Shown here: positions 33,293 through 41,564 of the stretch, in pieces
Layout: every line of letters starts with the position of its first letter
Numbering within the stretch: position 1 is the first letter of the stretch
Source: an uncultured Lachnospiraceae bacterium
GTDB lineage: Bacteria > Bacillota > Clostridia > Lachnospirales > Lachnospiraceae
Length of the DNA: 57,692 bases
Direction: 5' to 3'
Assembly (NCBI GenBank): GCA_946407765.1
Contig: CAMJPD010000003.1
Span: forward strand, 1-57,692
The notes under the pieces: generated by a model
What the model was told of the DNA's origin: nothing
What the model saw: the letters and a program-made list of their open reading frames with translations, nothing else
The model's database searches: none
Made by a program: the position numbers and the translations under genes

Positions 33293-34859
33293 TCTCTAAC
33301 CTCATAAACAAAATCTCTGGGGCATCACTGACTTTAAATTCTGTATTATATGTAGAAAACAATTCATCTGCAGACTTTGTTTCTATATTAGCAATATCCA
33401 TCTTCTTAACATTCAAGGTATTAAATATTTTTTCAGAAGTTTCAGGTAATATAGGTTCTAGTAAACTTGCTCCTATAGCTATACCTGTTGTCAAATTATA
33501 TAAAACTGTCTTAAGCTTTTCGCTAGATGCTGTATCCTTTGCAAGAATCCATGGGCATGTCTCATCAATATACTTATTACATCTTTGGAAGATGGCAAAT
33601 ATACTTTCTATACCATCTGCTATATGTATATTATTAATATGATTTATGGCAGAAGCTACACTATCCTTTATAGTTTTCTTAAGGTCAGAAGTGTATGAAT
33701 CAAAATCATCTCCATAACTAGAGCCTGACCCATTAGATACTATTCCACCAAAATACTTGTTGCTCATAGCAACAGTTCTTGATACTAGATTTCCAAGAGT
33801 ATTAGCTAGGTCATTATTATATACTTCTCTAAAAAGGCCTGTGCTAATTGTTCCATCCTTATCAAATGGAATCTGGGCAAGAAGATAATATCTAACAGGG
33901 TCCTTACCATATTCATTTACAAGATCATCAGCATATAAAACATTACCCTTAGACTTAGACATCTTATCTTCGTCTGCTGCAAGTAGCCATGGATGACCAT
34001 AAATATGTTTTGGGAGAGGGAGATCTAGAGCCATAAGAAAAATAGGCCAGTATATAGTGTGGAAACGTATTATATCCTTTCCTATTACATGTAAGTCAGG
34101 TGGCCAATATTTTTTAAACTTATCTGATTGTTCACCATCTAACTTATAATCAACACCACTTAAATAATTCATAAGTGCATCAAGCCATACATATATTACA
34201 TGCTTAGGATCAAAATCTACCTGTATACCCCATGTAAATGATGTTCTACTAACACATAAATCATTAAGTCCTGGATAAAGGAAGGTGTTAAGCATTTCGT
34301 TTTTTCTAATTTCTGGGATTATAAAATCGTCATGCTCTTCTATATATTTTATAAGCTTATCAGCATATTTAGACATTTTGAAAAAATATGCTTCCTCGCT
34401 TGCCCTATATACTTCTCTATGGCAAAGTGGACACTTACCATCTTCAAGCTGAGTATCGGTATAAAATGACTCACAAGGAGTACAGTACCAGCCTTCATAC
34501 TTACCCTTATAAATATCTCCTTGATCATAGAGTTTTTTAAATATTTTCTTGATTAATTCAACATGATCTTCATCAGTTGTTCTTATAAACTTATCATAGC
34601 TTGCACCAACAAGGTCCCAGATCTTTCTTATTTCAGAAGATACTTTGTCAACAAATTCCTTAGGAGTTATATTTTGTTCCTTAGCCTTCTTTTCTATCTT
34701 CTCGCCATGTTCATCTGTTCCTGTCATAAAATAAACGTCAAAACCGCGCAATCTTTTATATCTTGCTATAGCATCTGCAAGTACAATTTCATATGTATTT
34801 CCTATATGTGGCTTGCCCGATGTATAGGCAATCGCTGTTGGCATATAAAATTTTTCCAT
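33276..34859 (-). CDS. metG: Methionyl-tRNA synthetase
   Basis: The 527-residue class I synthetase has AYTSGKPHIGNTYE (HIGH-type motif), FMTGTDEHGEKIEKKA, a zinc knuckle (CTPC and CPLC, about residues 128-148), VWLDALMNYLSG and the KMSKS loop (DKMSKSKGN). It charges tRNA with methionine. The C-terminal tRNA-binding (EMAP-like) domain of the longer bacterial forms (about 650 residues) is absent. A hairpin sits directly before its ribosome site (34882-34908). Confidence 0.97.
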   Translation of the reverse strand: MEKFYMPTAIAYTSGKPHIGNTYEIVLADAIARYKRLRGFDVYFMTGTDEHGEKIEKKAKEQNITPKEFVDKVSSEIRKIWDLVGASYDKFIRTTDEDHVELIKKIFKKLYDQGDIYKGKYEGWYCTPCESFYTDTQLEDGKCPLCHREVYRASEEAYFFKMSKYADKLIKYIEEHDDFIIPEIRKNEMLNTFLYPGLNDLCVSRTSFTWGIQVDFDPKHVIYVWLDALMNYLSGVDYKLDGEQSDKFKKYWPPDLHVIGKDIIRFHTIYWPIFLMALDLPLPKHIYGHPWLLAADEDKMSKSKGNVLYADDLVNEYGKDPVRYYLLAQIPFDKDGTISTGLFREVYNNDLANTLGNLVSRTVAMSNKYFGGIVSNGSGSSYGDDFDSYTSDLKKTIKDSVASAINHINNIHIADGIESIFAIFQRCNKYIDETCPWILAKDTASSEKLKTVLYNLTTGIAIGASLLEPILPETSEKIFNTLNVKKMDIANIETKSADELFSTYNTEFKVSDAPEILFMRLENDKNK

Positions 34860-34879
34860 TATCTTCTCCTAATATATAA

Positions 34880-34910
34880 ATAAAACGCTTTTTTATAAAA
34901 AGCGTTTTAT
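34880..34910 (-). terminator. Hairpin between the 34946 lipoprotein gene and metG
   Basis: AAAACGCTTTTT (34882-34893) pairs with AAAAAGCGTTTT (34897-34908). It can end the upstream gene, but lies only about 22 nt before metG, so it may also act as a leader hairpin. Confidence 0.75.
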
Positions 34911-34945
34911 AAATTATACTTAATTAAAGTCCATATAGTTCATGA

Positions 34946-35569
34946 TTATTTTTTTCTATCTCTTTCAGTAAGTGGCTCACCCTTTTCTTTCTTTTCCTTG
35001 ATTGCCCCTGCCATATAGTCTACAAAGGATACTCTTGTCAAATTGAATGCTTCTGCATAAGTTTCGCATATACAGTCCTTTACATCATCATCTGTAACCT
35101 CTTCTATATCATCTACTATAGGTGAAGAATTAAATTCCATATGGAGGTCGCCCTGGTTAGTATTCTTCTCTCCTTCCATTCCGCCTGGACCTACATTAGT
35201 AATAAAGTTAGCATCATCTTCTGGGAATATATCTAGGTTACCAAATACGCAGTCTGTTCCTATAACTCTTGTTGCTTGAAGTGCAGAGAATACACCTTCT
35301 GGAGTTAAAGTATCAAGTGAGTAAAGAACTTTATTAATTACCTTCTTGCCATTTTCATATGTTGGATAATATATGTTAAGAACAAAAGCAGGTGGGATAT
35401 CATTAGATCCTCTATCTGTACGAACACCAAAAACTGTTACTGGTGTTGCAATCTGAGGAATTCCATCCTCTATCCATACTCTTGGTCCTCTTCTTTTCTT
35501 CTTACATCCTGCAAGAGCAAATGAGCAAATCATAAGAACCATCATTATGTATAATAATTTACGTTTCAT
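34946..35569 (-). CDS. Lipoprotein of unknown function
   Basis: The 207-residue protein has a lipoprotein signal (KRKLLYIMMVLMICSFALAGC, lipobox LAGC) followed by KKKRRGPR. The mature part has a beta-strand-like stretch (FVLNIYYPTYENGKKVINKVLYSL) and an acidic segment (PIVDDIEEVTDDDVKD) and ends in charged residues. I do not recognise a family. The frame opens 10 codons earlier, but the ATG at 35569 with GGAG upstream gives a proper signal peptide. It has its own promoter with a palindrome (35607-35635) just after nrdG. Confidence 0.78.
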   Translation of the reverse strand: MKRKLLYIMMVLMICSFALAGCKKKRRGPRVWIEDGIPQIATPVTVFGVRTDRGSNDIPPAFVLNIYYPTYENGKKVINKVLYSLDTLTPEGVFSALQATRVIGTDCVFGNLDIFPEDDANFITNVGPGGMEGEKNTNQGDLHMEFNSSPIVDDIEEVTDDDVKDCICETYAEAFNLTRVSFVDYMAGAIKEKKEKGEPLTERDRKK

Positions 35570-35606
35570 CAAATTCTCCATTAAGTATATTAATTTCAAC
35601 TTTGCA

Positions 35607-35635
35607 ACTATACCATAAAATGGTATTTTTTACAA
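35607..35635 (-). promoter_or_regulatory. Promoter of the lipoprotein gene with embedded 17-bp palindrome
   Basis: On the minus strand TTGTAA (35630-35635) and TATAGT (35607-35612) are 17 bp apart. The palindrome ATACCAT-N3-ATGGTAT (35610-35626) fills the spacer and overlaps the -10, a place where a repressor would bind. Confidence 0.55.
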
Positions 35636-35636
35636 G

Positions 35637-36389
35637 TTAGATTCCCCTTACCTTAGCATTTTTCACATATTTTTGGACTATATTCTTAAACATTTCTAGT
35701 TCTTCATTAGTATATGCACTGAAGATATCATCTTCTGCTGTATCTGCACTTGCATGTCTATAACTTTGTATATAATAATTTTCTGCACCTTCAATTAACT
35801 TACCAATATTTTCAAAATCTTCTGCACTATGAAGCGGCTTTATAACTGTAGTCCTAAACTCATATGGAATTTTGTTTTGTAATAATATATTAATAGATCT
35901 CTGTATAGAAGAAAGAAGTTTAGATATGCTTTCACTACTTAAGTTTAGAGCTGTCTTTCCAAAATCATCCTTACCTAGTCCCGCAAGTATAGGGTACTTA
36001 TCTAGTGAAGTCTTAACATCCATTGCTACCATATCTATTAACTTATTATCAATAAGTTTTTCTAAAGTATCTGGATTAGTTCCATTAGTATCTAACTTAA
36101 CAAGTAAGCCTAAATTCTTTACTGTCTGTATGAATGAAATTATATCTGCCTCTGGCTGAATTAGTGGCTCACCGCCTGTAATACATATTCCTTCTAAATA
36201 GTTCTTTCTTTCTGTTAGATAAGATAATACATCATTAATTGGAATTTCTGCTGCCTGGGCAGCATGCCATACTAGATCTACATTGTGACAAAAAGGACAT
36301 CTAAAATTACAACCACATGTAAATACTGTGCTTGCAAGTTTTCCTGGAAAATCTAGCATTGTAATTTTTTGTAATCCTGATAACTTCAT
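35637..36389 (-). CDS. nrdG: Anaerobic ribonucleotide reductase activating radical-SAM protein
   Basis: The 250-residue radical-SAM enzyme has the iron-sulfur motif Cys27-x3-Cys31-x2-Cys34 (CGCNFRCPFCHN), GICITGGEPL and the strand KLDTNGTNPDTLE. It belongs to the longer NrdG subtype (about 230-250 residues) that starts GLQKITMLDFPGKLAS. It makes the glycyl radical on NrdD with S-adenosylmethionine. It follows rsmI by 1 nt and lies two genes after nrdD in the same operon, which supports the assignment over other glycyl-radical activases. Confidence 0.92.
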   Translation of the reverse strand: MKLSGLQKITMLDFPGKLASTVFTCGCNFRCPFCHNVDLVWHAAQAAEIPINDVLSYLTERKNYLEGICITGGEPLIQPEADIISFIQTVKNLGLLVKLDTNGTNPDTLEKLIDNKLIDMVAMDVKTSLDKYPILAGLGKDDFGKTALNLSSESISKLLSSIQRSINILLQNKIPYEFRTTVIKPLHSAEDFENIGKLIEGAENYYIQSYRHASADTAEDDIFSAYTNEELEMFKNIVQKYVKNAKVRGI

Positions 36390-36390
36390 G

Positions 36391-37245
36391 TTATTTATTA
36401 TCTATCTTAATTATTTTATAAATCTCTTTCTTGGCTACGCCCCTATCATGCGCAACCATCTTCATTGCATCACTTTCACTGTAGCCTTTGTTTATATATT
36501 GTGCAAAATGGTCTTCTATGCTTATATTGTTATATATAAGTTTTTGTTCTTCTTCTATCTCTTTTCTGCTCTTACCTTGTATACTTAGAACATATTCTCC
36601 CTTGATGTTTTCAGGAAGTAAGGAAATTACTTCTTCTATGCTACCATGATAAGTTTTTTCAAATTTCTTAGTAAGTTCCTTAGATAGACTTATCTTCCTA
36701 TCTGGACCAAATATTTCAAGCATCTCAGATAATATCTTTTTTAAATCATGAGGTGCTACATAAAAGCATATAGTTCTTGGCTCGTTTTTAAGTTCTGCTA
36801 ACCTTGCTAGTCTTTCTTTCTTGTTATCTGGCATAAAGCCTTCAAAACAAAAACTCTTAAGATCAAAACCAGAAAGAACTAAGGCAGATATTAGTGCAGA
36901 GGCACCTGGAATAACATATATATCAATATTTTCTTCTATGCATTTATTTACTAATACATCGCCAGGGTCCTGTATAAGAGGCATACCTGCATCTGATACA
37001 AGTGCAACACTACCTTCTGTCTTTAAAAAATTGATAATGTATTCTACCTTGTCATATTTATTGTGCTCATGGTAGGAAGTTAGAGGAGTTTTAATATTAT
37101 AATAATTTAATAATTTTGATGTATTTCTTGTGTCCTCAGATGCAATGAGACCTACTGAACGTAAGGTCTCAATGGCACGAAAACTTATATCTGATAGATT
37201 TCCTATTGGAGTTGCAACAATATATAAATTAGATTTTGTAGGCAT
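36391..37245 (-). CDS. rsmI: 16S rRNA (cytidine-1402-2'-O)-methyltransferase
   Basis: The 284-residue protein has LYIVATPIGNLSDISFRA, LIASEDTRNTSKLL, TSYHEHN and ALVSDAGMPLIQDPG, the RsmI set, with an added C-terminal helical part. It methylates the ribose of C1402, the same nucleotide that RsmH (27461-28411) methylates on the base. Its start overlaps the end of nrdD by 17 nt and it ends 1 nt before nrdG, so it is set inside the reductase operon. Confidence 0.95.
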   Translation of the reverse strand: MPTKSNLYIVATPIGNLSDISFRAIETLRSVGLIASEDTRNTSKLLNYYNIKTPLTSYHEHNKYDKVEYIINFLKTEGSVALVSDAGMPLIQDPGDVLVNKCIEENIDIYVIPGASALISALVLSGFDLKSFCFEGFMPDNKKERLARLAELKNEPRTICFYVAPHDLKKILSEMLEIFGPDRKISLSKELTKKFEKTYHGSIEEVISLLPENIKGEYVLSIQGKSRKEIEEEQKLIYNNISIEDHFAQYINKGYSESDAMKMVAHDRGVAKKEIYKIIKIDNK

Positions 37246-40033
37246 TGCTTTCTACAAAGCGGATAATATTGCTTACATTAGTATATTTATGGTTGCTATC
37301 AACTACTAATGTTGGAGCTTGCATAATACCAAGTCTTGCACATTCTGCTGGAACTGTCTGGGCGTCAACTACATCATATGCTACGCCTGCTCTGTCTAAT
37401 ATTTCCTTAGCTCTTGAGCAATTTGGGCAATATTTTGTTACATATAATTTATATCTTTCTCCCTGTCCTTCTGATTGGTTAGAATATGATCCAAGCGAAC
37501 CAGAAAATTGTATGTTCAAATTATCCATCCCATAGTTATTTTGTGAACTATCTTCTCTTATAACTACATTTTGATTAGAGTTATTATTAACATCTACAAC
37601 ATCTGTATTGAGAATATCATTGCTGATTGAATTATCATTCATGAAAGATGGAATAGTAGTTTGAACCATATTTGGTGTCATGTTCTGTGTCATGTTTTGG
37701 TTCATATTGCTTGAACTATTTTCATATTGACCATCTGCTGGAACTATATTAAGTGGAGATGTATTAGCTGTCTGATTAGTATTTACTGTAGCAGCTTGTG
37801 TAGGTTGATTATTTACATTGTTATAATTTACTGCAGATGCACTTGCTTGTGAAAAATTAGAATTTACTTGAGGCTGGCTTGCTTGTGTATTATTTACACT
37901 TGGTTGACTAATATTATTTTGAGGCGCAGCCTGTGTACTAGGATTTTGATTTAATTGAATCTTGTTGAAATTAATTTCGTAAGTTTTTCTATCCTTAAAT
38001 TCTTGTGACTTACCTTCATTCCAGTTCGCTACTGGTCTATAGTAACCAGTGATTCTGCTATTTACTTCTGTCTTCTCACCACAGATAGGACATACTGGAA
38101 CTTCTCCTGTTATATATCCATGATTCTTACATACTGAATATGTTGGGCTGAGTGTGTAGTATGGAAGTTTATAGTTGTTGGCAATTGTTTTCACTAATGT
38201 TGCTGCTGCACGCCAGTCTGGTAATTTCTCACCAAGGAAGGCATGGAATACTGTTCCTGAAGTATAAAGTGTCTGAAGATCATCTTGAACATCAAGAGCT
38301 GCAAATATGTCATCTGTAAATGAAACAGGAAGGTGAGATGAGTTTGTATAATATGGAGTTCCTTGTTCATTAGCTGTGATTATGTTAGGGAACTTAGCCT
38401 TGTCATGTTTTGCAAATCTATATGATGTACTTTCTGCTGGTGTTGCTTCAAGGTTATAAAGATCACCATACTTTTCTTGATAATCTGAAAGTCTTGTTCT
38501 CATATGATTTAAAACTTCCTTAGTGAAGTCTAGAGCTCTCTTATTAGTTAGATCACATTGTAGCCACTTAGCATTAAGACATGCCTCATTCATACCAACA
38601 AGGCCTATTGTTGAGAAGTGGTTATTGAATGTTCCTAAGTATCTCTTAGTATAAGGATATAATCCTGACTCAAGGAACTTCTCTATTGTTGTTCTCTTAA
38701 TCTTAAGTGACTTAGCAGAGATATCCATAAGTTCATCAAGTCTCTTATAGAAATCTTCTTCATTCTCAGATACATATGCAAGGTGAGGCATATTAATTGT
38801 AACAACGCCTATAGAGCCTGTGCTTTCTCCTGAACCAAAGAAACCGCCTGATTTCTTTCTTAATTCACGAAGGTCAAGACGAAGTCTGCAACACATAGAA
38901 CGAACATCACTTGGTTCCATATCTGAATTTACATAATTTGAGAAATATGGAATACCATACTTAGCTGCCATTTCAAATAAGAGTTTATTGTTCTCTGTTT
39001 CTGACCAGTCAAAATCTCTTGTTATAGAATATGTTGGAATTGGATATTGGAAACCTCTACCGTTGGCATCACCTTCAATCATAACTTCCATGAATGCCTT
39101 ATTAACCATATCCATCTCTCTCTTGCAATCCTTATACTTGAAGTCTAATTCTCTACCTGCAACGATTGCTGGAAGCTCAGCAAGGTCATTAGGTACTGTC
39201 CAGTCTATAGTTACATTAGTAAATGGTGATTGTGTTCCCCATCTTGATGGAGTATTAACACCATAGATGAAACTTTGTATACATTGCTTAACTTCCTTAT
39301 ATGGAAGATTATCTACCTTAACGAATGGAGCAAGGTATGTATCGAAAGATGAGAATGCTTGAGCACCTGCCCATTCATTCTGCATGATACCAAGGAAGTT
39401 AACCATCTGGTTGCATAATGTTGAAAGGTGAGCTGCTGGACTTGATGCAACTTTGCCTGGAATACCACCAAGGCCTTCCTTGATAAGTTGCTTAAGTGAC
39501 CAACCTGCACAATAACCTGTAAGCATAGAAAGGTCATGTATATGTATCATTGCTTCCTTATGAGCATTGGCAATTTCTTCATCATAAACTTCTGAGAGCC
39601 AGTAATTAGCTGTTACTGCTCCTGAGTTAGAAAGAATAAGTCCACCTACTGAATATGTAACTGTGGCATTCTCCTTAACACGCCAGTCATTAGTCTTAAG
39701 ATAATTATCAACTACTGACTTATAGTTCAATAATGTAGAACCAACTTCTCTGATCTTCTCATGTTGCTTTCTGTAGAGAATGTATGCCTTAGCAACATCT
39801 GCAAAACCAGAATTAATTAAAACTTCTTCTACTGAGTCTTGAATAGCCTCAACAGTAATAACGCCATCATTTACTTTATGTCCAAAATTTGCTGTTACTT
39901 GTAATGTAAGATTATCAATAATATCAGGATGGTCATCTCGCTTAACTGCTATAAAAGCCTTTCTTATAGCATCGCTGATTTTCTTAATATTAAAATCAAC
40001 TACAGCGCCATTCCTTTTTTCAACAACAAACAT
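37229..40033 (-). CDS. nrdD: Class III (anaerobic) ribonucleotide reductase with C-terminal redoxin domain
   Basis: The 934-residue protein has three parts. Residues 1-693 are NrdD: an ATP-cone (about 3-90, VVEKRNGAVVDFNIKKI), the ten-stranded barrel with SMCCRLRLDLREL, a zinc site CKNH...CPIC (Cys635, Cys648, Cys651) and the glycyl radical loop RITGYYRPV with Gly663. Residues 694-860 are a linker in which I count 37 Asn and 20 Gln of 167. Residues 861-934 are a glutaredoxin/NrdH-like domain with the redox pair Cys869-Cys872 (CPNC) and the cis-Pro loop QAPTL. NrdD makes dNTPs without oxygen; some use formate and others a redoxin as reductant, so the tail may be a built-in electron donor (inference). 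Promoter with NrdR box upstream; rsmI and nrdG follow. Confidence 0.95.
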   Translation of the reverse strand: MFVVEKRNGAVVDFNIKKISDAIRKAFIAVKRDDHPDIIDNLTLQVTANFGHKVNDGVITVEAIQDSVEEVLINSGFADVAKAYILYRKQHEKIREVGSTLLNYKSVVDNYLKTNDWRVKENATVTYSVGGLILSNSGAVTANYWLSEVYDEEIANAHKEAMIHIHDLSMLTGYCAGWSLKQLIKEGLGGIPGKVASSPAAHLSTLCNQMVNFLGIMQNEWAGAQAFSSFDTYLAPFVKVDNLPYKEVKQCIQSFIYGVNTPSRWGTQSPFTNVTIDWTVPNDLAELPAIVAGRELDFKYKDCKREMDMVNKAFMEVMIEGDANGRGFQYPIPTYSITRDFDWSETENNKLLFEMAAKYGIPYFSNYVNSDMEPSDVRSMCCRLRLDLRELRKKSGGFFGSGESTGSIGVVTINMPHLAYVSENEEDFYKRLDELMDISAKSLKIKRTTIEKFLESGLYPYTKRYLGTFNNHFSTIGLVGMNEACLNAKWLQCDLTNKRALDFTKEVLNHMRTRLSDYQEKYGDLYNLEATPAESTSYRFAKHDKAKFPNIITANEQGTPYYTNSSHLPVSFTDDIFAALDVQDDLQTLYTSGTVFHAFLGEKLPDWRAAATLVKTIANNYKLPYYTLSPTYSVCKNHGYITGEVPVCPICGEKTEVNSRITGYYRPVANWNEGKSQEFKDRKTYEINFNKIQLNQNPSTQAAPQNNISQPSVNNTQASQPQVNSNFSQASASAVNYNNVNNQPTQAATVNTNQTANTSPLNIVPADGQYENSSSNMNQNMTQNMTPNMVQTTIPSFMNDNSISNDILNTDVVDVNNNSNQNVVIREDSSQNNYGMDNLNIQFSGSLGSYSNQSEGQGERYKLYVTKYCPNCSRAKEILDRAGVAYDVVDAQTVPAECARLGIMQAPTLVVDSNHKYTNVSNIIRFVESNAYKI

Positions 40034-40067
40034 AATTTAACACACTCCTTTTTTCACATTAGCGACT

Positions 40068-40096
40068 ATGTTAGCATATTGAAAAATATATGTCAA
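40068..40096 (-). promoter_or_regulatory. nrdD promoter
   Basis: On the minus strand TTGACA (40091-40096) and TAACAT (40068-40073) are 17 bp apart, followed by AGGAGTG before the nrdD ATG. Confidence 0.75.
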
Positions 40097-40109
40097 CTAA
40101 ATATAGTGA
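40094..40109 (-). promoter_or_regulatory. Probable NrdR box over the nrdD -35
   Basis: The minus-strand 16-mer TCACTATATTTAGTTG matches the known NrdR consensus (aCaCwAtATaTwGtGt) at 12 positions by my count and overlaps the -35 by 3 bp. A second well-spaced box is not clear. Confidence 0.5.
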
Positions 40110-40144
40110 TTTTGGGCATTTTTACTATATCTAGGAATGGCCAT

Positions 40145-40172
40145 TTTGCCCCTTTTTCTCAAAATTTGCCCC
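40145..40172. repeat. Tandem TTTGCCCC repeats exactly 20 bp apart upstream of nrdD
   Basis: TTTGCCCC occurs at 40145-40152 and 40165-40172, two helical turns apart, 50-80 bp upstream of the nrdD -35. An AATGGCCATT palindrome (40136-40145) touches the first copy. Perhaps an activator site. Confidence 0.5.
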
Positions 40173-40235
40173 ATTAACTAAGGGATATTTTGTCCTAAAA
40201 AAATCCCATACTACAGAGCAATATAAGTATATAAT

Positions 40236-40274
40236 TTAAAAAGCCCACCCCCTACCTAAGTAAGAGATGGGCCT
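40236..40274 (-). terminator. Terminator of potD
   Basis: On the minus strand AGGCCCATC pairs with GGTGGGCTT with two wobble pairs, followed by a T-run. Confidence 0.75.
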
Positions 40275-40293
40275 TAATTACAAATTTTTTTAT

Positions 40294-41385
40294 TTATTCA
40301 GATAGAACTTTCTTCCAATACTCGTCATAAATCTTGTCTACATCACTTCCAAGAGATACATAAACTTCAAATTTTGTATCCTTAGTTGTTTCTGCATCAT
40401 CAAGGTCTATAAACACTTCCTTGTCCTTAATCAATTCCTTATTAACAAGGTCTTTAGATGGGATATTTACTATTGAATACTGTATATAATCGAAATTCTT
40501 AGCTGCAATATCTGGCCTTCCGAGGAAGTCTAGCCACTTATGTGCATTTTCAACGTTCTTAGCATTTTGAGGAATAAACCAAGCATCTATCCATAGATTT
40601 GTTCCTTCCTTAGGAGTTACATATGTAAAGTCGATTTCGCCCTCCATTTCTGTCTTGGCAAATGCAGCATCACCAGAATAAATGACACCAATAGAAGCTT
40701 CACCTGCCATAAGTTTATCTTTGGTTTGGTCCTGGGCATAACTATTAACAAGAGGTTTTTGCTCTATAAGGTCCTCGCTAGCCTTCTTAATTTCTGCCTC
40801 ATCCTTAGTATTAAGACTAAATCCATTCTTAAAGAAGGCTACAGCAAATGCATCACGCATGGAATTTATCATTATAATTTCATTTTTATATTTTGGGTCC
40901 CATAGATCTGCCCAAGATGTTGGAACATCAAGTCCCTTTTCCTTAAGCATATCTTTATTACATAAAAGACCTACTGTACCAAAGAAATATGGCACAGAAT
41001 AGGCATTGCCCTTATCATAAACTTCAGCATATTTATAATATGTCTTACCTATATTTTCCCATGTGGAAATTTTAGATTTATCAAGAGGTGAAAGCATGCC
41101 TTCGTTAATCATCTTTTCTATCATATAGTCAGATGTGCAGGCACAATCATATTGAACACCACCAGCCTTAAGCTGTGTATACAAATCTTCTGGAGATTCA
41201 TACATATCATAGTAAACTTTGATTCCAGTTTCTTTTTCAAACTGGTCTATAACTGATGGATCTATATACTCACCATAGTTATAAACATACACGGCATCTT
41301 TTACTTCCTTAGAACAAGAAGATAAAAGCCCTTGCGATACAAGGCATACTATTAGTAAGAGTGAAACAAATGGTTTTATTTTCAT
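40294..41385 (-). CDS. potD: Spermidine/putrescine-binding lipoprotein (orphan)
   Basis: The 363-residue protein has a lipoprotein signal (lipobox LSSC, about residue 24) and the polyamine-binding opening VYVYNYGEYIDPSVIDQF with ETGIKVYYD, then SDYMIEKMINEG, YSVPYFFGTVGLLCNK, PTSWADLWDPKYKNEI and FIPQNAKNVENAHKWLDF. It binds polyamines outside the cell for a PotABC importer. Unlike in most relatives, no potA, potB or potC lies next to it: upstream is a tRNA gene and downstream a terminator. The importer parts must be elsewhere, or it serves another system. Confidence 0.93.
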   Translation of the reverse strand: MKIKPFVSLLLIVCLVSQGLLSSCSKEVKDAVYVYNYGEYIDPSVIDQFEKETGIKVYYDMYESPEDLYTQLKAGGVQYDCACTSDYMIEKMINEGMLSPLDKSKISTWENIGKTYYKYAEVYDKGNAYSVPYFFGTVGLLCNKDMLKEKGLDVPTSWADLWDPKYKNEIIMINSMRDAFAVAFFKNGFSLNTKDEAEIKKASEDLIEQKPLVNSYAQDQTKDKLMAGEASIGVIYSGDAAFAKTEMEGEIDFTYVTPKEGTNLWIDAWFIPQNAKNVENAHKWLDFLGRPDIAAKNFDYIQYSIVNIPSKDLVNKELIKDKEVFIDLDDAETTKDTKFEVYVSLGSDVDKIYDEYWKKVLSE

Positions 41386-41416
41386 CTAGACCTCCTAAAT
41401 TTATACATTATAAAAA

Positions 41417-41506
41417 CGGAGACAGAGGGATTTGAACCCTCGCGCCGGTTTAATCCGACCTACTCCCTTAGCAGGGGAGCCCCTTCGGCCTCTTGGGTAT
41501 GTCTCC
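41417..41506 (-). tRNA. tRNA-Ser (anticodon GCU)
   Basis: The 90-nt gene folds into acceptor GGAGACA/TGTCTCC, D-arm CCC/GGG, anticodon stem CTCCC/GGGAG with loop CTGCTAA (GCT), a long variable arm (GTCGG/CCGGC) typical of tRNA-Ser, and T-arm GAGGG/CCCTC. CCA is not encoded; a T-run follows the discriminator G. It reads AGC and AGU codons. Confidence 0.97.
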
Positions 41507-41564
41507 GAATAATTAACCAATATTAGAATATAAATGTATAATATTATTTATATAGAACAATATA

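Noticed and set aside
34860..34945. T-box riboswitch before metG
   Set aside because: The leader is too short and has no T-box sequence or specifier loop; only a simple hairpin is seen.
40111..40135. Second NrdR box upstream of the first
   Set aside because: The best candidate matches only about 7 of 16 positions and has the wrong spacing.
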